Below are positions 44,003 to 52,770 of a stretch of DNA of 64,000 nucleotides, in pieces (the first letter of the stretch is position 1; the number at the start of each line of letters is the position of its first letter). Source of the DNA: Bradyrhizobium guangxiense (GTDB taxonomy: Bacteria > Pseudomonadota > Alphaproteobacteria > Rhizobiales > Xanthobacteraceae). The translations under genes were made by a program, and so were the position numbers. Under the pieces are notes generated by a model. It did not search any database, was not told where the DNA came from, and saw only the letters and a list, made by a program, of their open reading frames with translations. The stretch lies in the NCBI RefSeq assembly GCF_004114915.1, contig NZ_CP022219.1, positions 3,750,501-3,814,500 on the forward strand. The letters run 5' to 3'.

Positions 44003-44739
44003 GCGCGCACCTCCCGCCACCAATGCACGCCATAGGCGATCGTGCCGGCCACGAGCCCGCTGACCAGGATGTCGAGACCGGAGCTCATCTTCGCGGCGAG
44101 TGGATACAGCAATATGCCCAGCACGAGCGCGACGACATCGGCGACCTCGCGGCTGTTGCGCGCGGTCGAGAACAGGAAGGATAGCGGCGTCAAGAGCAGG
44201 ATCGCCGCCCCAAGCGTCTGCGTCAGGTTGGCGGCGAGGAAATAGCCGACCGTGTTGGCGACGAGGCACACCGAGACGAGGCCGCAGCCGAGCCCGTGAA
44301 CGAAAGCGATCCGCCGCTCACGCGGCACCTGCGGCAGGAAGCGGTGGCATTCGACCCACAGCGTCACTGCGGTGAGATGCGCGGCAAAGATCAGCTCACG
44401 CCGCTTGGTCGTCGGCGTGCGCATCAGCGGCAGCACCGAGACCACCATCGGAAACAGCCTGATCGCACTGACAGTGACTGCGATCGCCGACTGGATGATG
44501 GTGGCACCGGAGCCGAGCGTTGTGATCAGGATGATCTGCGCCGGTCCCGCCCACACGAACAGCGTCGAGCAGAGCGCCCAGACCAGGCTGAAATGGGTGT
44601 CATGGGCCAGCGCACCGATGCCGAGATAAGTCACGAACAGCACGATGGTGAGGATCGTCTGCGTGATCGAGCGCAGCCCCCAGCCGAAGGCAAGCCAGGG
44701 ACTATTCCATTTGGGTGAATCGAGCGGAGGAAGCGCCAC
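43999..44739 (-). CDS. azlC: AzlC-type branched-chain amino acid exporter subunit
   Basis: A 246-residue membrane protein of the AzlC family. Visible parts are WALCSTLFVWAGPAQIILIT, AIAVTVSAIRLFPMVVSVLP and a C-terminal LGILLYPLAAKMSSGLDILV. The start is a GTG at 44739 with no obvious ribosome site, so the N-terminus is less certain. With azlD it forms a two-gene operon for exporting branched-chain amino acids or analogues. Confidence 0.87.
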   Translation of the reverse strand: MALPPLDSPKWNSPWLAFGWGLRSITQTILTIVLFVTYLGIGALAHDTHFSLVWALCSTLFVWAGPAQIILITTLGSGATIIQSAIAVTVSAIRLFPMVVSVLPLMRTPTTKRRELIFAAHLTAVTLWVECHRFLPQVPRERRIAFVHGLGCGLVSVCLVANTVGYFLAANLTQTLGAAILLLTPLSFLFSTARNSREVADVVALVLGILLYPLAAKMSSGLDILVSGLVAGTIAYGVHWWREVRA

Positions 44740-44849
44740 GGAGAGCTTGGCCGGGTGAGGAATCGTGCTCGCATAACGGGCGATGCGGCGGCGCGCGTCA
44801 AGGAAAGGCGTGGCGGGGCTGGCATGCGTGACGCACCCACCGCCCTCAT

Positions 44850-45869
44850 TTAACCGCTCACGCCCCTATTCCTCAGCACGAAGCACGCGCCGCCCGCTTT
44901 CCGGATGCGGTTGCACAAATCATCCGCCTCGGCTCGCGTGTCGGCCCCGATGCGCACCTGGTAGAACGCACGCGTGCCGCGGCTGCGCATGACCGACGAT
45001 AGCAGGCTCGGATCGCGGTCGCCGATCACCGTATTGAGCCGCGTCACCGCGCGGGAGTACATCGCAAGAGCCCTGTTGCGGTCGAATCCGGCGGCGAGCT
45101 GGACGCCCCAGGCCTTTGCGGCCGCAAGCTCGACATGCTGCTCGAGCTCGGCGACGAAGGCATTCGGCGCGCGCTTGAGCAGCGCCATCAGATCGCGACA
45201 GCTCGTCGGCGGCGAGCTCGGCGGCCCCGTGCCGGTCGCTCCTGCCTTGGCCCAGGCATCGACGCTGGTGCCGGTGATGGCATAGACGTAGTTGCGGGTC
45301 TGCTCCGGCATCGGTCCGGTGCCGGCGAGCCATTCCTGCACGCGGCGCGGACCGGCATTATAGGCCGCCGCGGCAAGGCCGAGATTGCCGAACTGGTTGC
45401 GCAGCTCACTCAAGAACTCCGCCGACTTCGGCAGCGCCTGCACCGGATTGAAGGGATTGAGCAGCCCGCGCTCACTTGCCGTGCCCGGCATGAACTGAGC
45501 GATCCCCTGCGCGTGCTCGCCGCTGCGCGTCATGGGGCCGACTGCATCGGCCTGGAAGCGGCTCTCCTGCCAGATCACCCGGGCGAAGAACTCCAGCGGC
45601 AGATTGGCATCGCGCGCGGCGGCCTCCACGATCAGGCAGATCGATTCCCGCGTGTCGCTCTCACGCGCATCGGGCTTCTCCGGCGGCTTCGCGGGCGCCT
45701 CGGCGCTAGGAAAGGCGGCATCACTCTGTGCCGGCGAGCTGTCTGACGCCGCGGCCTGTGACGCCGAGACGAGCAGCGCGGTGACGATGCCAGATGCAAT
45801 CTGCACCCATCGCGTGCAGGCATGGCAGTGGCGTGCGCCGCCGCGGCGTGCGACAAGATGATCCGCCAT
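44850..45869 (-). CDS. Lytic transglycosylase with C-terminal SPOR-like segment
   Basis: A 339-residue exported protein. After a signal segment (IASGIVTALLVSASQAAA) comes an SLT domain: FFARVIWQESRFQADAVGP (catalytic Glu), GIAQFMPGTASERGL and LAAAAYNAGPRRVQEWL. The C-terminal FYQVRIGADTRAEADDLCNR resembles a SPOR repeat, which binds denuded glycan at division sites. It cleaves peptidoglycan by forming 1,6-anhydro ends. The start is uncertain: ATG at 45869 is chosen, while 45887 and TTG 45905 are in frame. It is divergent from the DctP gene. Confidence 0.87.
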   Translation of the reverse strand: MADHLVARRGGARHCHACTRWVQIASGIVTALLVSASQAAASDSSPAQSDAAFPSAEAPAKPPEKPDARESDTRESICLIVEAAARDANLPLEFFARVIWQESRFQADAVGPMTRSGEHAQGIAQFMPGTASERGLLNPFNPVQALPKSAEFLSELRNQFGNLGLAAAAYNAGPRRVQEWLAGTGPMPEQTRNYVYAITGTSVDAWAKAGATGTGPPSSPPTSCRDLMALLKRAPNAFVAELEQHVELAAAKAWGVQLAAGFDRNRALAMYSRAVTRLNTVIGDRDPSLLSSVMRSRGTRAFYQVRIGADTRAEADDLCNRIRKAGGACFVLRNRGVSG

Positions 45870-45932
45870 GCTGTGGCATTGTGCCATGGTTCGATGAGTT
45901 GCCAATCTATGCTGCCTGACCTGCCTGTCCTA

Positions 45933-46958
45933 ATGCGCTCCCCCGCCAAACGGATCCGCACCATCGTCGCCTTCGCCGCCTGGATCGCGCTGGTCCTGAA
46001 CATCGCGCCGGCCCTTGCTCAAGTCACCACTCAGGTCGCCACTCAGGTCACTTGGCAGATGACGACAGAATACCCCGAGAATAACATCTCCGGGATCGGG
46101 CTTGCGACCTTTGCCGGCCGCGTCTCCGAACGCACCCACGGTTTCGTGAGCGTGACCAACGCCTTCGACAACAAGCTCAAGATCAATTCGGGCGAGATGC
46201 CGCGCGCCGCGCTCGATGGTCGGATCGTCGGCGGCGATGCCTTCGCAGGCGCGCTCTCCGGCGTCGACCCGGTGCTCGGATTGTCCACCCTGCCCTTCCT
46301 CGTGCAATCGGTCGAGCTCGCCCGCGCCACCAATCTGCGGGCGCGCCCGCTTTACGAGAAGGCGCTCGCGGCGCGCGGCCTCAAGCTGCTCTATCTGACG
46401 ATCTGGCCAGCCACGGGCCTGTGGTCGGAGCATGCGCTCCAAGGCGCCGACGATCTCCCGAAGCTGGACTTGCGGGCCTATGACGCGAATTCCAGCGCGG
46501 TCATGCGCGCGGCCGGCGCCAATGCGCAGTTTCTGCCGATGGACGCGGCGCTCGCAGGACTGAAGGAGCATCGTCTGAACGCGTTCCTCACCTCCGGCGA
46601 CGGCGGCGCCGGGCGCAAGCTCTGGGCCTTCCTGCCGCACTTCACCGCCATCAACTACGCGATGCCGGTGTCGATCGCGTTCGTCCGCAGCGACGCTTTT
46701 GCCGAACTGCCCGAACCGATGCAACGCGAGGTGATGGCAGCGGCCGCCGAGACCGAGCAAAGCCAGTTCGCGCTCTTGGCCCATCGCACCTCCGAAAATT
46801 ATGCACGCATGCGCGACAACGGCGTCACCATCGCCGAGCCGGCGCCGCAATCCCTCCTCGCCGCACTCCAGAAGGCGGCATCGGTCACAGTCGCCATCTG
46901 GGAGGCGCAGGCCGGCGCGGACGCCACCGCGATCGTCGAATGGGCCCGGCAGCAATGA
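45933..46958 (+). CDS. TRAP transporter solute-binding protein (DctP type), orphan
   Basis: A 341-residue periplasmic binding protein. A signal peptide (TIVAFAAWIALVLNIAPALAQ) is followed by VTWQMTTEYPENNI, GFVSVTNAFDNKLKIN, GEMPRAALDGRIVGGDAFAG and FLTSGDGGAGRKLWAF, typical of DctP receptors. No dctQ or dctM permease gene is adjacent, so it must pair with a distant permease or have a sensory role. Just after the signal peptide three 12-base units repeat (46020-46055). ATG 45933 is preferred over 45894 and 45909. Confidence 0.85.
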   Translation: MRSPAKRIRTIVAFAAWIALVLNIAPALAQVTTQVATQVTWQMTTEYPENNISGIGLATFAGRVSERTHGFVSVTNAFDNKLKINSGEMPRAALDGRIVGGDAFAGALSGVDPVLGLSTLPFLVQSVELARATNLRARPLYEKALAARGLKLLYLTIWPATGLWSEHALQGADDLPKLDLRAYDANSSAVMRAAGANAQFLPMDAALAGLKEHRLNAFLTSGDGGAGRKLWAFLPHFTAINYAMPVSIAFVRSDAFAELPEPMQREVMAAAAETEQSQFALLAHRTSENYARMRDNGVTIAEPAPQSLLAALQKAASVTVAIWEAQAGADATAIVEWARQQ

Positions 46959-47027
46959 CGCATCGGCTCTTGACTTGAAACCCGATCCAACTAGCAACGG
47001 GGCGATATCAACCCTGGACCTGACGGC

Positions 47028-47666
47028 ATGGCCACCATCTTCTTCGATCTCGACGGCACGCTCACGGATCCGAAGCCGGGAATCACGCGCTCGATCCAGT
47101 ATGCGCTGGAGCGGCTGGACGTCACGGTCCCGAGCGAGGACGAACTGACCTGGTGCATCGGGCCGCCGCTGCATGCCAGCCTGAAGAAGCTGACCGGAAC
47201 CGACGAGCTCGCCGACCGTGCGCTCCTGCTCTATCGCGAGCGCTTTTCCGACATCGGCTTTTTCGAGAACGAGGCCTATGCCGGCATCGTGGACACTCTG
47301 ACGACGCTCGCCGCGACGACGCCGCGCATGTTCGTCGCGACCAGCAAGCCGGCCGTCTATGCCACCCGCATCGTCGATCATTTCGGCCTGAAACCGTATT
47401 TCGAGCGCGTGTTCGGCTCCGAACTCGACGGCACCCGCGTCGACAAACGCGACCTGCTGCGTTACGCGCTGGACGAGACCAAGGTCGATGCGGGCAGCGC
47501 GATCATGATCGGCGACCGCAGTCACGATGTGATCGGCGCCCGCACCAACGGCATGACCGCGATCGGCGTGCTCTATGGCTATGGCAGTGAGGCCGAGCTC
47601 AAGGACGCCGGCGCGCATCACATCTGCGCCGCGCATCCCGAGCTGCTCGGCCATTGTGTGGCCTAG
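47028..47666 (+). CDS. HAD family phosphatase (Gph-like)
   Basis: A 212-residue haloacid dehalogenase-type hydrolase. Motif I is FFDLDGTLTDPKPG (nucleophile Asp), motif II sits near MFVATSKPAVYAT, and motif IV reads AIMIGDRSHDVIGARTNGM. The layout fits the phosphoglycolate phosphatase/5'-nucleotidase-like group with a helical cap. ATG at 47028 follows the DctP stop by 69 bases. The 3' end faces the aldoxime dehydratase gene. Confidence 0.92.
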   Translation: MATIFFDLDGTLTDPKPGITRSIQYALERLDVTVPSEDELTWCIGPPLHASLKKLTGTDELADRALLLYRERFSDIGFFENEAYAGIVDTLTTLAATTPRMFVATSKPAVYATRIVDHFGLKPYFERVFGSELDGTRVDKRDLLRYALDETKVDAGSAIMIGDRSHDVIGARTNGMTAIGVLYGYGSEAELKDAGAHHICAAHPELLGHCVA

Positions 47667-47670
47667 CCGA

Positions 47671-48711
47671 TCAGGCTCCGACCGACTCTACCGCGGCCAG
47701 CATGCCCGTTTTCGGGTGACAATTCAGATACTCGAAGAACTGCTCGTCTGCGGCGGCCACCGTGACCTCGTGATAGAGCCGCAGCCTGGCTGACGGGCCG
47801 AGCGTCGAGAGGTATTTCATCGCCGCGCCAAATATCCGGACATGGGTCGGATGCGACTCCGCCCAGCGCTCCAGCGCGGCGAGGCTTTTCCACCAGCTCT
47901 GGCCATAGGACTTTTCGCTCGCACGGCCGTCGGCCGCGAGCACCTGCATGTAGCGGTTGGAATAGCAGCCGATCGCAAGGCCTTCGTCGCGCAGGAAATC
48001 CATGCCCTCGCGCAGTACCGGCTCGACATCGTCGAGATAGAGCTTGCGCTCCGATGCTTCGGTATCGCTCCAATCCTGGCCGGAACGGATCAGGCAGAGA
48101 TTGTCGTGCGCCACGACGCGAAGACGGGCGCCGTCGCGGATCAGTTCCGGCGCGCCGCCAGGCGCCATCGCGTCGGTTTGCGAGAGCGGGATACGGTCGC
48201 GCATGCCACCCCAATAGGCGTGCTCCTGAACCTCGCCGCTCATGCCGTCGGCGATCGCGGCGACGCCCTCGGTGCGGTCGGGCGAGGAGAACAGCGTCTC
48301 GTGCCGCGCCACGGTGGGACGCAGCACCTCGATGAAGGTGCCGATGCTCTCGCGCTTCTGTCCGGTCCAGGCCTCGCGCGCCGGTTCGAACCAGGTGTCG
48401 AAACGCGCGATATGGTCCCAATAGGCGACCGAGACGATGGTCTCATGGCCGGCCTGGTCGAGGTAACGGGCGCGGTCCCAATGCGAGGGGCCGCCTGCCG
48501 CAACGAACCGGCGCGCGATCTCGGCAAGCGCCTCCGTTGCGGCGGCCGGCGCCGTGCCGCGATACTGCATGCCGAAATAGGCCATCACGAGGCGGCTGAC
48601 ACCCGGCTTATAGCGCGCCACGAAGGACGGATATGGCGGCTGGTAATCGTCCGGCACGCGCTTGTGGCGCGTGCGCTGAGTCTCGAGATGCCGAGGAATT
48701 GCGGATTCCAT
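47671..48711 (-). CDS. Aldoxime dehydratase (haem enzyme)
   Basis: A 346-residue protein matching phenylacetaldoxime/alkylaldoxime dehydratases, which dehydrate an aldoxime to a nitrile using a haem b centre. The N-terminal RTRHKRVPDDYQPPYPSFVA, the central ALAEIARRFVAAGGPSHWD, and the C-terminal LRLYHEVTVAAADEQFFEYL and LNCHPKTGML are family features. The two C-terminal histidines are the candidates for haem ligand and acid catalyst. GAGGGACA precedes the ATG at 48711. The nitrilase gene lies directly upstream, so the enzymes probably act in sequence. Confidence 0.88.
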   Translation of the reverse strand: MESAIPRHLETQRTRHKRVPDDYQPPYPSFVARYKPGVSRLVMAYFGMQYRGTAPAAATEALAEIARRFVAAGGPSHWDRARYLDQAGHETIVSVAYWDHIARFDTWFEPAREAWTGQKRESIGTFIEVLRPTVARHETLFSSPDRTEGVAAIADGMSGEVQEHAYWGGMRDRIPLSQTDAMAPGGAPELIRDGARLRVVAHDNLCLIRSGQDWSDTEASERKLYLDDVEPVLREGMDFLRDEGLAIGCYSNRYMQVLAADGRASEKSYGQSWWKSLAALERWAESHPTHVRIFGAAMKYLSTLGPSARLRLYHEVTVAAADEQFFEYLNCHPKTGMLAAVESVGA

Positions 48712-48740
48712 GGCCGTGTCCCTCTCCTCGATTGCAGTGA

Positions 48741-49757
48741 TCAGCTTGCCGCCGCGGCGATGTCCGTGGGCTCGACGGTGTCCACCGGCAGTGCGAACTG
48801 CTCGACGCGCTGGTACCGCTTCTTGTTCAGCAGCAGCCGCGTCACGTCGGGGCGCGAATAATGGCCGGCCGGATCTGCGGCGTTCTTGGCAACGCCGATG
48901 GCGCCGAGATCGATCTCGGCGATCAATAGCCCCTCCTGGTCCGGCGCCAGCTTGTCGCCGATCTGGCTGCCGTCGGGGCCGTAGATCGCGGCAAAGCCGC
49001 CGCCAGCATGCAGCAGCGCATGCTTGTCCGGCCGGTCGCAGAGCTCGTCGATCATGGCCTGTGACACCGTCGCGCAAGGCGCCAGCACGAAGCAGGAGCC
49101 CTCCACCGCATAGACACGCGAGGCGGCGTTGTTGACCTCGGCCCCCAGCGCCGGCGCAAAGGGATCATAGAGCGAGAAGCTCGGCCACGCCGCGACATGC
49201 ACCTGCTCGTTCTGGGCGTACATCGCGTATTTCGACAGCGGCTGGAGATGCTCCCAGCAGCACAGCGCGCCGAGACGGCCGATGTCGGGCCGCGCGTGCA
49301 CGGCGAGATCACTGCCGTCGCCCTCGCCGTAGACCGTGCGCTCGGCATGGGTCGGCCGCAGCTTGCGACGCTTGGCGATGGTCTCGCCATCGGGCCCAAT
49401 CAGCCATTGCGCCAGATAGAGGCTGCCGCCGTCGCGCTCGGACAGGCCGATCACGGCGGTGAGCTTTGCCTTGCGCACGGCGTCGCGCAGCCGCTCGGCC
49501 TGCGGGCTGTCATAGGACAGCGAATTGTCGAAATAGCGCTGCACGAAGCCGCGGCCGATCGCCCAGGCCGGCGAGTCCAGCCAGATATGCCAGGGGTAAC
49601 CAGGGATGAAGGCCTCCGGAAAGGCAATCAGCCTCGCGCCCTTTTCCGCGGCTTCCCTGATCAGCGCGATCGATTTGTCGATCGAGCCGTCGAGGTCGAG
49701 CCAGGCCGGCGCTGCCTGCACCACCGCCACCTTGTATTTCGGATGTTCGATGCCCAT
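48741..49757 (-). CDS. Nitrilase
   Basis: A 338-residue carbon-nitrogen hydrolase of the true nitrilase branch. The catalytic triad is visible: Glu in LIAFPEAFIPGYPWHIW, Lys in KRRKLRPTHAERTVYGEGDG, and Cys in LGALCCWEHLQPLSKYAM. It converts nitriles to carboxylic acids plus ammonia. AAGGGAGG precedes the ATG at 49757; the longer frame to 49790 has no such signal. It lies 29 bases before the aldoxime dehydratase gene on the same strand and divergent from an AraC-type regulator. Confidence 0.93.
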   Translation of the reverse strand: MGIEHPKYKVAVVQAAPAWLDLDGSIDKSIALIREAAEKGARLIAFPEAFIPGYPWHIWLDSPAWAIGRGFVQRYFDNSLSYDSPQAERLRDAVRKAKLTAVIGLSERDGGSLYLAQWLIGPDGETIAKRRKLRPTHAERTVYGEGDGSDLAVHARPDIGRLGALCCWEHLQPLSKYAMYAQNEQVHVAAWPSFSLYDPFAPALGAEVNNAASRVYAVEGSCFVLAPCATVSQAMIDELCDRPDKHALLHAGGGFAAIYGPDGSQIGDKLAPDQEGLLIAEIDLGAIGVAKNAADPAGHYSRPDVTRLLLNKKRYQRVEQFALPVDTVEPTDIAAAAS

Positions 49758-49953
49758 TGCCGCCTCCCTTGCCGGTTGATCGGAAGCCATCTCCGATGCA
49801 GTCTATTTGGCCAAGCCGGGCGGCCTGGCGCTCGACCGCGGCGGAACAAAAACTCGACTGGACGCGACCGGCGCCCCAGTATGAATTTGCCTGCAGTCAG
49901 GCTCGATTGCGCCAACATGCGGTTTGACGGGATGTGAAAGGGAGGCTTTCCCA

Positions 49954-50910
49954 ATGCCAATCCAGTTCACGACGGACGGCAGCCCCGGCTATCGGCGGCT
50001 CGCCCTTTGGCAGGATATCGTCTGCGACGTCTTCGTCGGGCTCGACTGCAAATCCGATCTCGGCAGCGCCTTTCGCGGTTCGGTGACGCAAGTGCCGCTC
50101 GGCAAGGCGGTGTGCTCGGAGGTCTGCTCCGATCGCCAGCATGTCTTCCGCACGCCCTCCCGCATCGCGCGCTCGGATCAGGATTTCGTCCTAATCGCAC
50201 TCGGCCATCGCGGCGACGGCGGCGTGGTGCAGGACGGCCGCGAGACCGTGATTCATCCCGGCGATTTCGCGCTCTACGACACCACGCGTCCCTATGAGCT
50301 GAAGTTCAACGATGCTTTCACCCAGACCATCTTCAAGGTGCCGCGCGAGATGCTGCAGCGCCGGTTAGGTGCCACCGAGGCGCTGACCGCAATGTCGTTC
50401 GGTGCTGACGCTCCGCTTGAGCGGCTCGCTTACGACTTCGTCTTCCGGCTTTGCCAAAATGCGGACCGCCTCCCCTCAGACAAAGCGGCCGCGTTGTCCG
50501 AGCAGGCGGTCGATCTGCTCGCGATGGCGCTGAGCGAGCGGCTCGGCAAAACGTCGCTGCCATCCTCGACCCACCGCTCCGCACTGATCTACCGGCTCAA
50601 GGCGCACGTCCGCGCCCATCTCGCAGACCCCGGCCTTTCACTGCCGGAGACTGCGGCGGCGCTCGGCATCTCGCCGCGCTACGTGAACGACCTTCTTGCC
50701 GACGAAGAGACCTCGTTCCAGCGTTTCGTCCTCGCCGAACGCCTCGCCCAATGCCGGCGCGACCTCGCCTCGCCCATGCTCGTCCATCGCCACATCAGCG
50801 AGATCGCCTTCGCCTGGGGCTTCAACGATCTCTCGCATTTCGGCCGCGTCTTCCGTGAGCATTTTGGCATGTCGCCGCGCGACTTCCGGCACAGCCAGTT
50901 GCGGCACTGA
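49954..50910 (+). CDS. AraC family transcriptional regulator of the aldoxime/nitrile cluster
   Basis: A 318-residue regulator with an N-terminal AraC-binding-like domain (DFVLIALGHRGDGG, IHPGDFALYDTTRPYEL) and a C-terminal double helix-turn-helix (SLPETAAALGISPRYVNDLL, ISEIAFAWGFNDLSHFGRVF, the AraC signature). GGGAGG precedes the ATG at 49954. Its start is 196 bases from the nitrilase start on the opposite strand, so it very likely controls the nitrilase-dehydratase operon in response to an aldoxime or nitrile. Confidence 0.92.
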   Translation: MPIQFTTDGSPGYRRLALWQDIVCDVFVGLDCKSDLGSAFRGSVTQVPLGKAVCSEVCSDRQHVFRTPSRIARSDQDFVLIALGHRGDGGVVQDGRETVIHPGDFALYDTTRPYELKFNDAFTQTIFKVPREMLQRRLGATEALTAMSFGADAPLERLAYDFVFRLCQNADRLPSDKAAALSEQAVDLLAMALSERLGKTSLPSSTHRSALIYRLKAHVRAHLADPGLSLPETAAALGISPRYVNDLLADEETSFQRFVLAERLAQCRRDLASPMLVHRHISEIAFAWGFNDLSHFGRVFREHFGMSPRDFRHSQLRH

Positions 50911-51009
50911 CATCCGCGCAGCCATTGGCCGGAGCCTTCGCTCGGGGCGAAGACAAGGCTCGTGAATTCCAGATTGTCAGGCCCCGCCGCCTGCATCAGG
51001 CTGGCGCGC

Positions 51010-51246
51010 ATGAGGACTCACACCACGATAAGCGGAACCGAGCTGCTGCTGGGTGTGATCGCGATCCGGCTCGCGGTGCTGGTTCTGGTCGGCTGGGGCC
51101 TGACGCTGCTGCCGCGGCAGGTGGGTGACGGCGAAAGCGCCTGCTTCCCCTCGCCTGCAACGCAGAGCGAGGCCCGGCATCCGGCCAAGACGGTCGGCCC
51201 GCGCGTTGCCGACGCGGCGCTCGATGACATGCTGTTGCATGACTAG
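51010..51246 (+). CDS. Small single-helix membrane protein (tentative)
   Basis: A 78-residue frame with one hydrophobic segment (ELLLGVIAIRLAVLVLVGWG) and a polar C-terminal tail. A clear ribosome site is lacking. It lies between the AraC and aldo/keto reductase genes. It could be a real membrane peptide or a chance frame. Confidence 0.42.
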   Translation: MRTHTTISGTELLLGVIAIRLAVLVLVGWGLTLLPRQVGDGESACFPSPATQSEARHPAKTVGPRVADAALDDMLLHD

Positions 51247-51361
51247 GCGGTTGTCGAAGCAAGGCGGGTATGTGCGCGCGTGATAGGACGAGGCGCTTGC
51301 CTGCGCTAACTTCGGCACAAGGCCGCAACGATCAATCAGCAGCCAGCCGAGGAGCATATCG

Positions 51362-52387
51362 ATGGAATACCGACGCTTGGGCCGGTCCGGCCTCATGGTG
51401 CCCGCGCTGAGCCTCGGCACCGGCACCTTCGGCGGCGTCGGCCGCCTCGCGGCGTGGGGCTCGACGGACGCGACCGAAGCGCGGCGCCTGCTAGACATCT
51501 GCCTCGAGGCCGGCGTGTCGATGTTCGACACAGCGGACGTCTATTCGCTCGGCGAGTCCGAGCGCGTTCTCGGCGAAGCCATCAAGGGCCGCCGCGACAA
51601 GGTGCTGATCTCGACCAAGGCCACCTTCCGCTTTGGTGAAGGCCCCAACGACATCGGCTCGTCACGGCAGCATCTGCTTGCCGCCATCGATGGCTCGCTG
51701 AGCCGGCTCGGCACCGATTACATCGACCTGTTCCAGCTTCATGGCTTCGACGCCTTCACGCCGCCCGAAGAGGTGCTTTCAACCCTCGACGTGCTCGTGC
51801 GCGCCGGCAAGATCCGCTATGTCGGCGTCTCGAACTTCTCGGGCTGGCACCTGATGAAGTCGCTCGCCGTGGCCGACAAGCACGGCTTTCCGCGCTACGT
51901 CGCCAACCAGACCTATTATTCGCTGATCGGGCGCGACTACGAATGGGAGCTGATGCCGCTCGGCCTCGACCAGGGACTGGGCGCGGTAGTCTGGTCGCCG
52001 CTCGGATGGGGACGCCTCACCGGCAAGATCCGCCGGGGTCAGCCCAAGCCCGAGGTGAGCCGCCTGCCCAAGACCGCCGAGTTCGGCCCACCCGTGCCGG
52101 ACGAGCACGTCTATCGTGTCGTCGATGCCATCGACGACATCGCGCAGGAAACGGGAAAGAGCGTCTCGCAGATCGCGCTGAACTGGCTGCTGCAGCGCCC
52201 CACGGTGTCGACGCTGATCATCGGCGCGCGCAACGAGGCGCAGCTGCGCGAAAATCTCGGCGCGGTCGGCTGGTCGCTGACCAAAGACCAGATCGCAAAG
52301 CTCGACGCGGCGAGCACGGTGACGCTGCCCTATCCCTACTGGCACCAGCGGACGACCTTCATCGACCGCACCCCGCCGGCGGTATAG
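51362..52387 (+). CDS. Aldo/keto reductase
   Basis: A 341-residue TIM-barrel oxidoreductase of the YajO/Tas-like AKR group. The catalytic tetrad is in place: Asp in MFDTADVYSLGESERVLGEA with the Tyr, Lys in VLISTKATFRFG, and His in DLFQLHGFD. Further motifs are RYVGVSNFSGWHL and TLIIGARNEAQLRENL. It uses NADPH; the substrate is unknown. GAGGAG precedes the ATG. Its place beside the aldoxime cluster could link it to aldehyde chemistry, but this is only a suggestion. Confidence 0.92.
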   Translation: MEYRRLGRSGLMVPALSLGTGTFGGVGRLAAWGSTDATEARRLLDICLEAGVSMFDTADVYSLGESERVLGEAIKGRRDKVLISTKATFRFGEGPNDIGSSRQHLLAAIDGSLSRLGTDYIDLFQLHGFDAFTPPEEVLSTLDVLVRAGKIRYVGVSNFSGWHLMKSLAVADKHGFPRYVANQTYYSLIGRDYEWELMPLGLDQGLGAVVWSPLGWGRLTGKIRRGQPKPEVSRLPKTAEFGPPVPDEHVYRVVDAIDDIAQETGKSVSQIALNWLLQRPTVSTLIIGARNEAQLRENLGAVGWSLTKDQIAKLDAASTVTLPYPYWHQRTTFIDRTPPAV

Positions 52388-52477
52388 GACGCGGCGGCCC
52401 TTTGAGCTACATCAAGCCGGCGCATTGCGGCCGTGGCACCGTGCGGCCTCGCGAGGCCCCCGATGCGTCGATTTGCC

Positions 52478-52624
52478 ATGAAGGCCCTGTTCACGGCCCT
52501 TAATCTGAGCCGCGCCGAGCGGACGCGGATCGACTGGGATCGCCGCATCCTGGTTTTTTCGACGGCGGTGACGATCGGTCTCATCGCGCTTTACATCTTC
52601 GGAAAGTCGACTGCGCGCTGGTAA
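52478..52624 (+). CDS. Small single-helix membrane protein (tentative)
   Basis: A 48-residue frame: a polar start (MKALFTALNLSRAERTRIDW) and one C-terminal helix (LVFSTAVTIGLIALYIFG). An in-frame ATG at 52463 is an alternative. The charge distribution is protein-like, but no family is recognised. Confidence 0.45.
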   Translation: MKALFTALNLSRAERTRIDWDRRILVFSTAVTIGLIALYIFGKSTARW

Positions 52625-52770
52625 GGCGCGGAGGCCGTCCAGACCGACGTTTGCCGCAACGGGAGGTCTGCTTTCCTCGCGGGAACTGCGGGTAGCCTGA
52701 TGGGTTGCTGTCGATCCGGCAATTTCCTATTCGGAGATGAATCACGGCTCGAATCAACCGCGCCTCCCTC

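Noticed and set aside
45930..47654. A 574-codon minus-strand frame spanning the DctP and HAD genes
   Set aside because: It covers two well-supported plus-strand genes and the gap between them, and has no recognisable domain.
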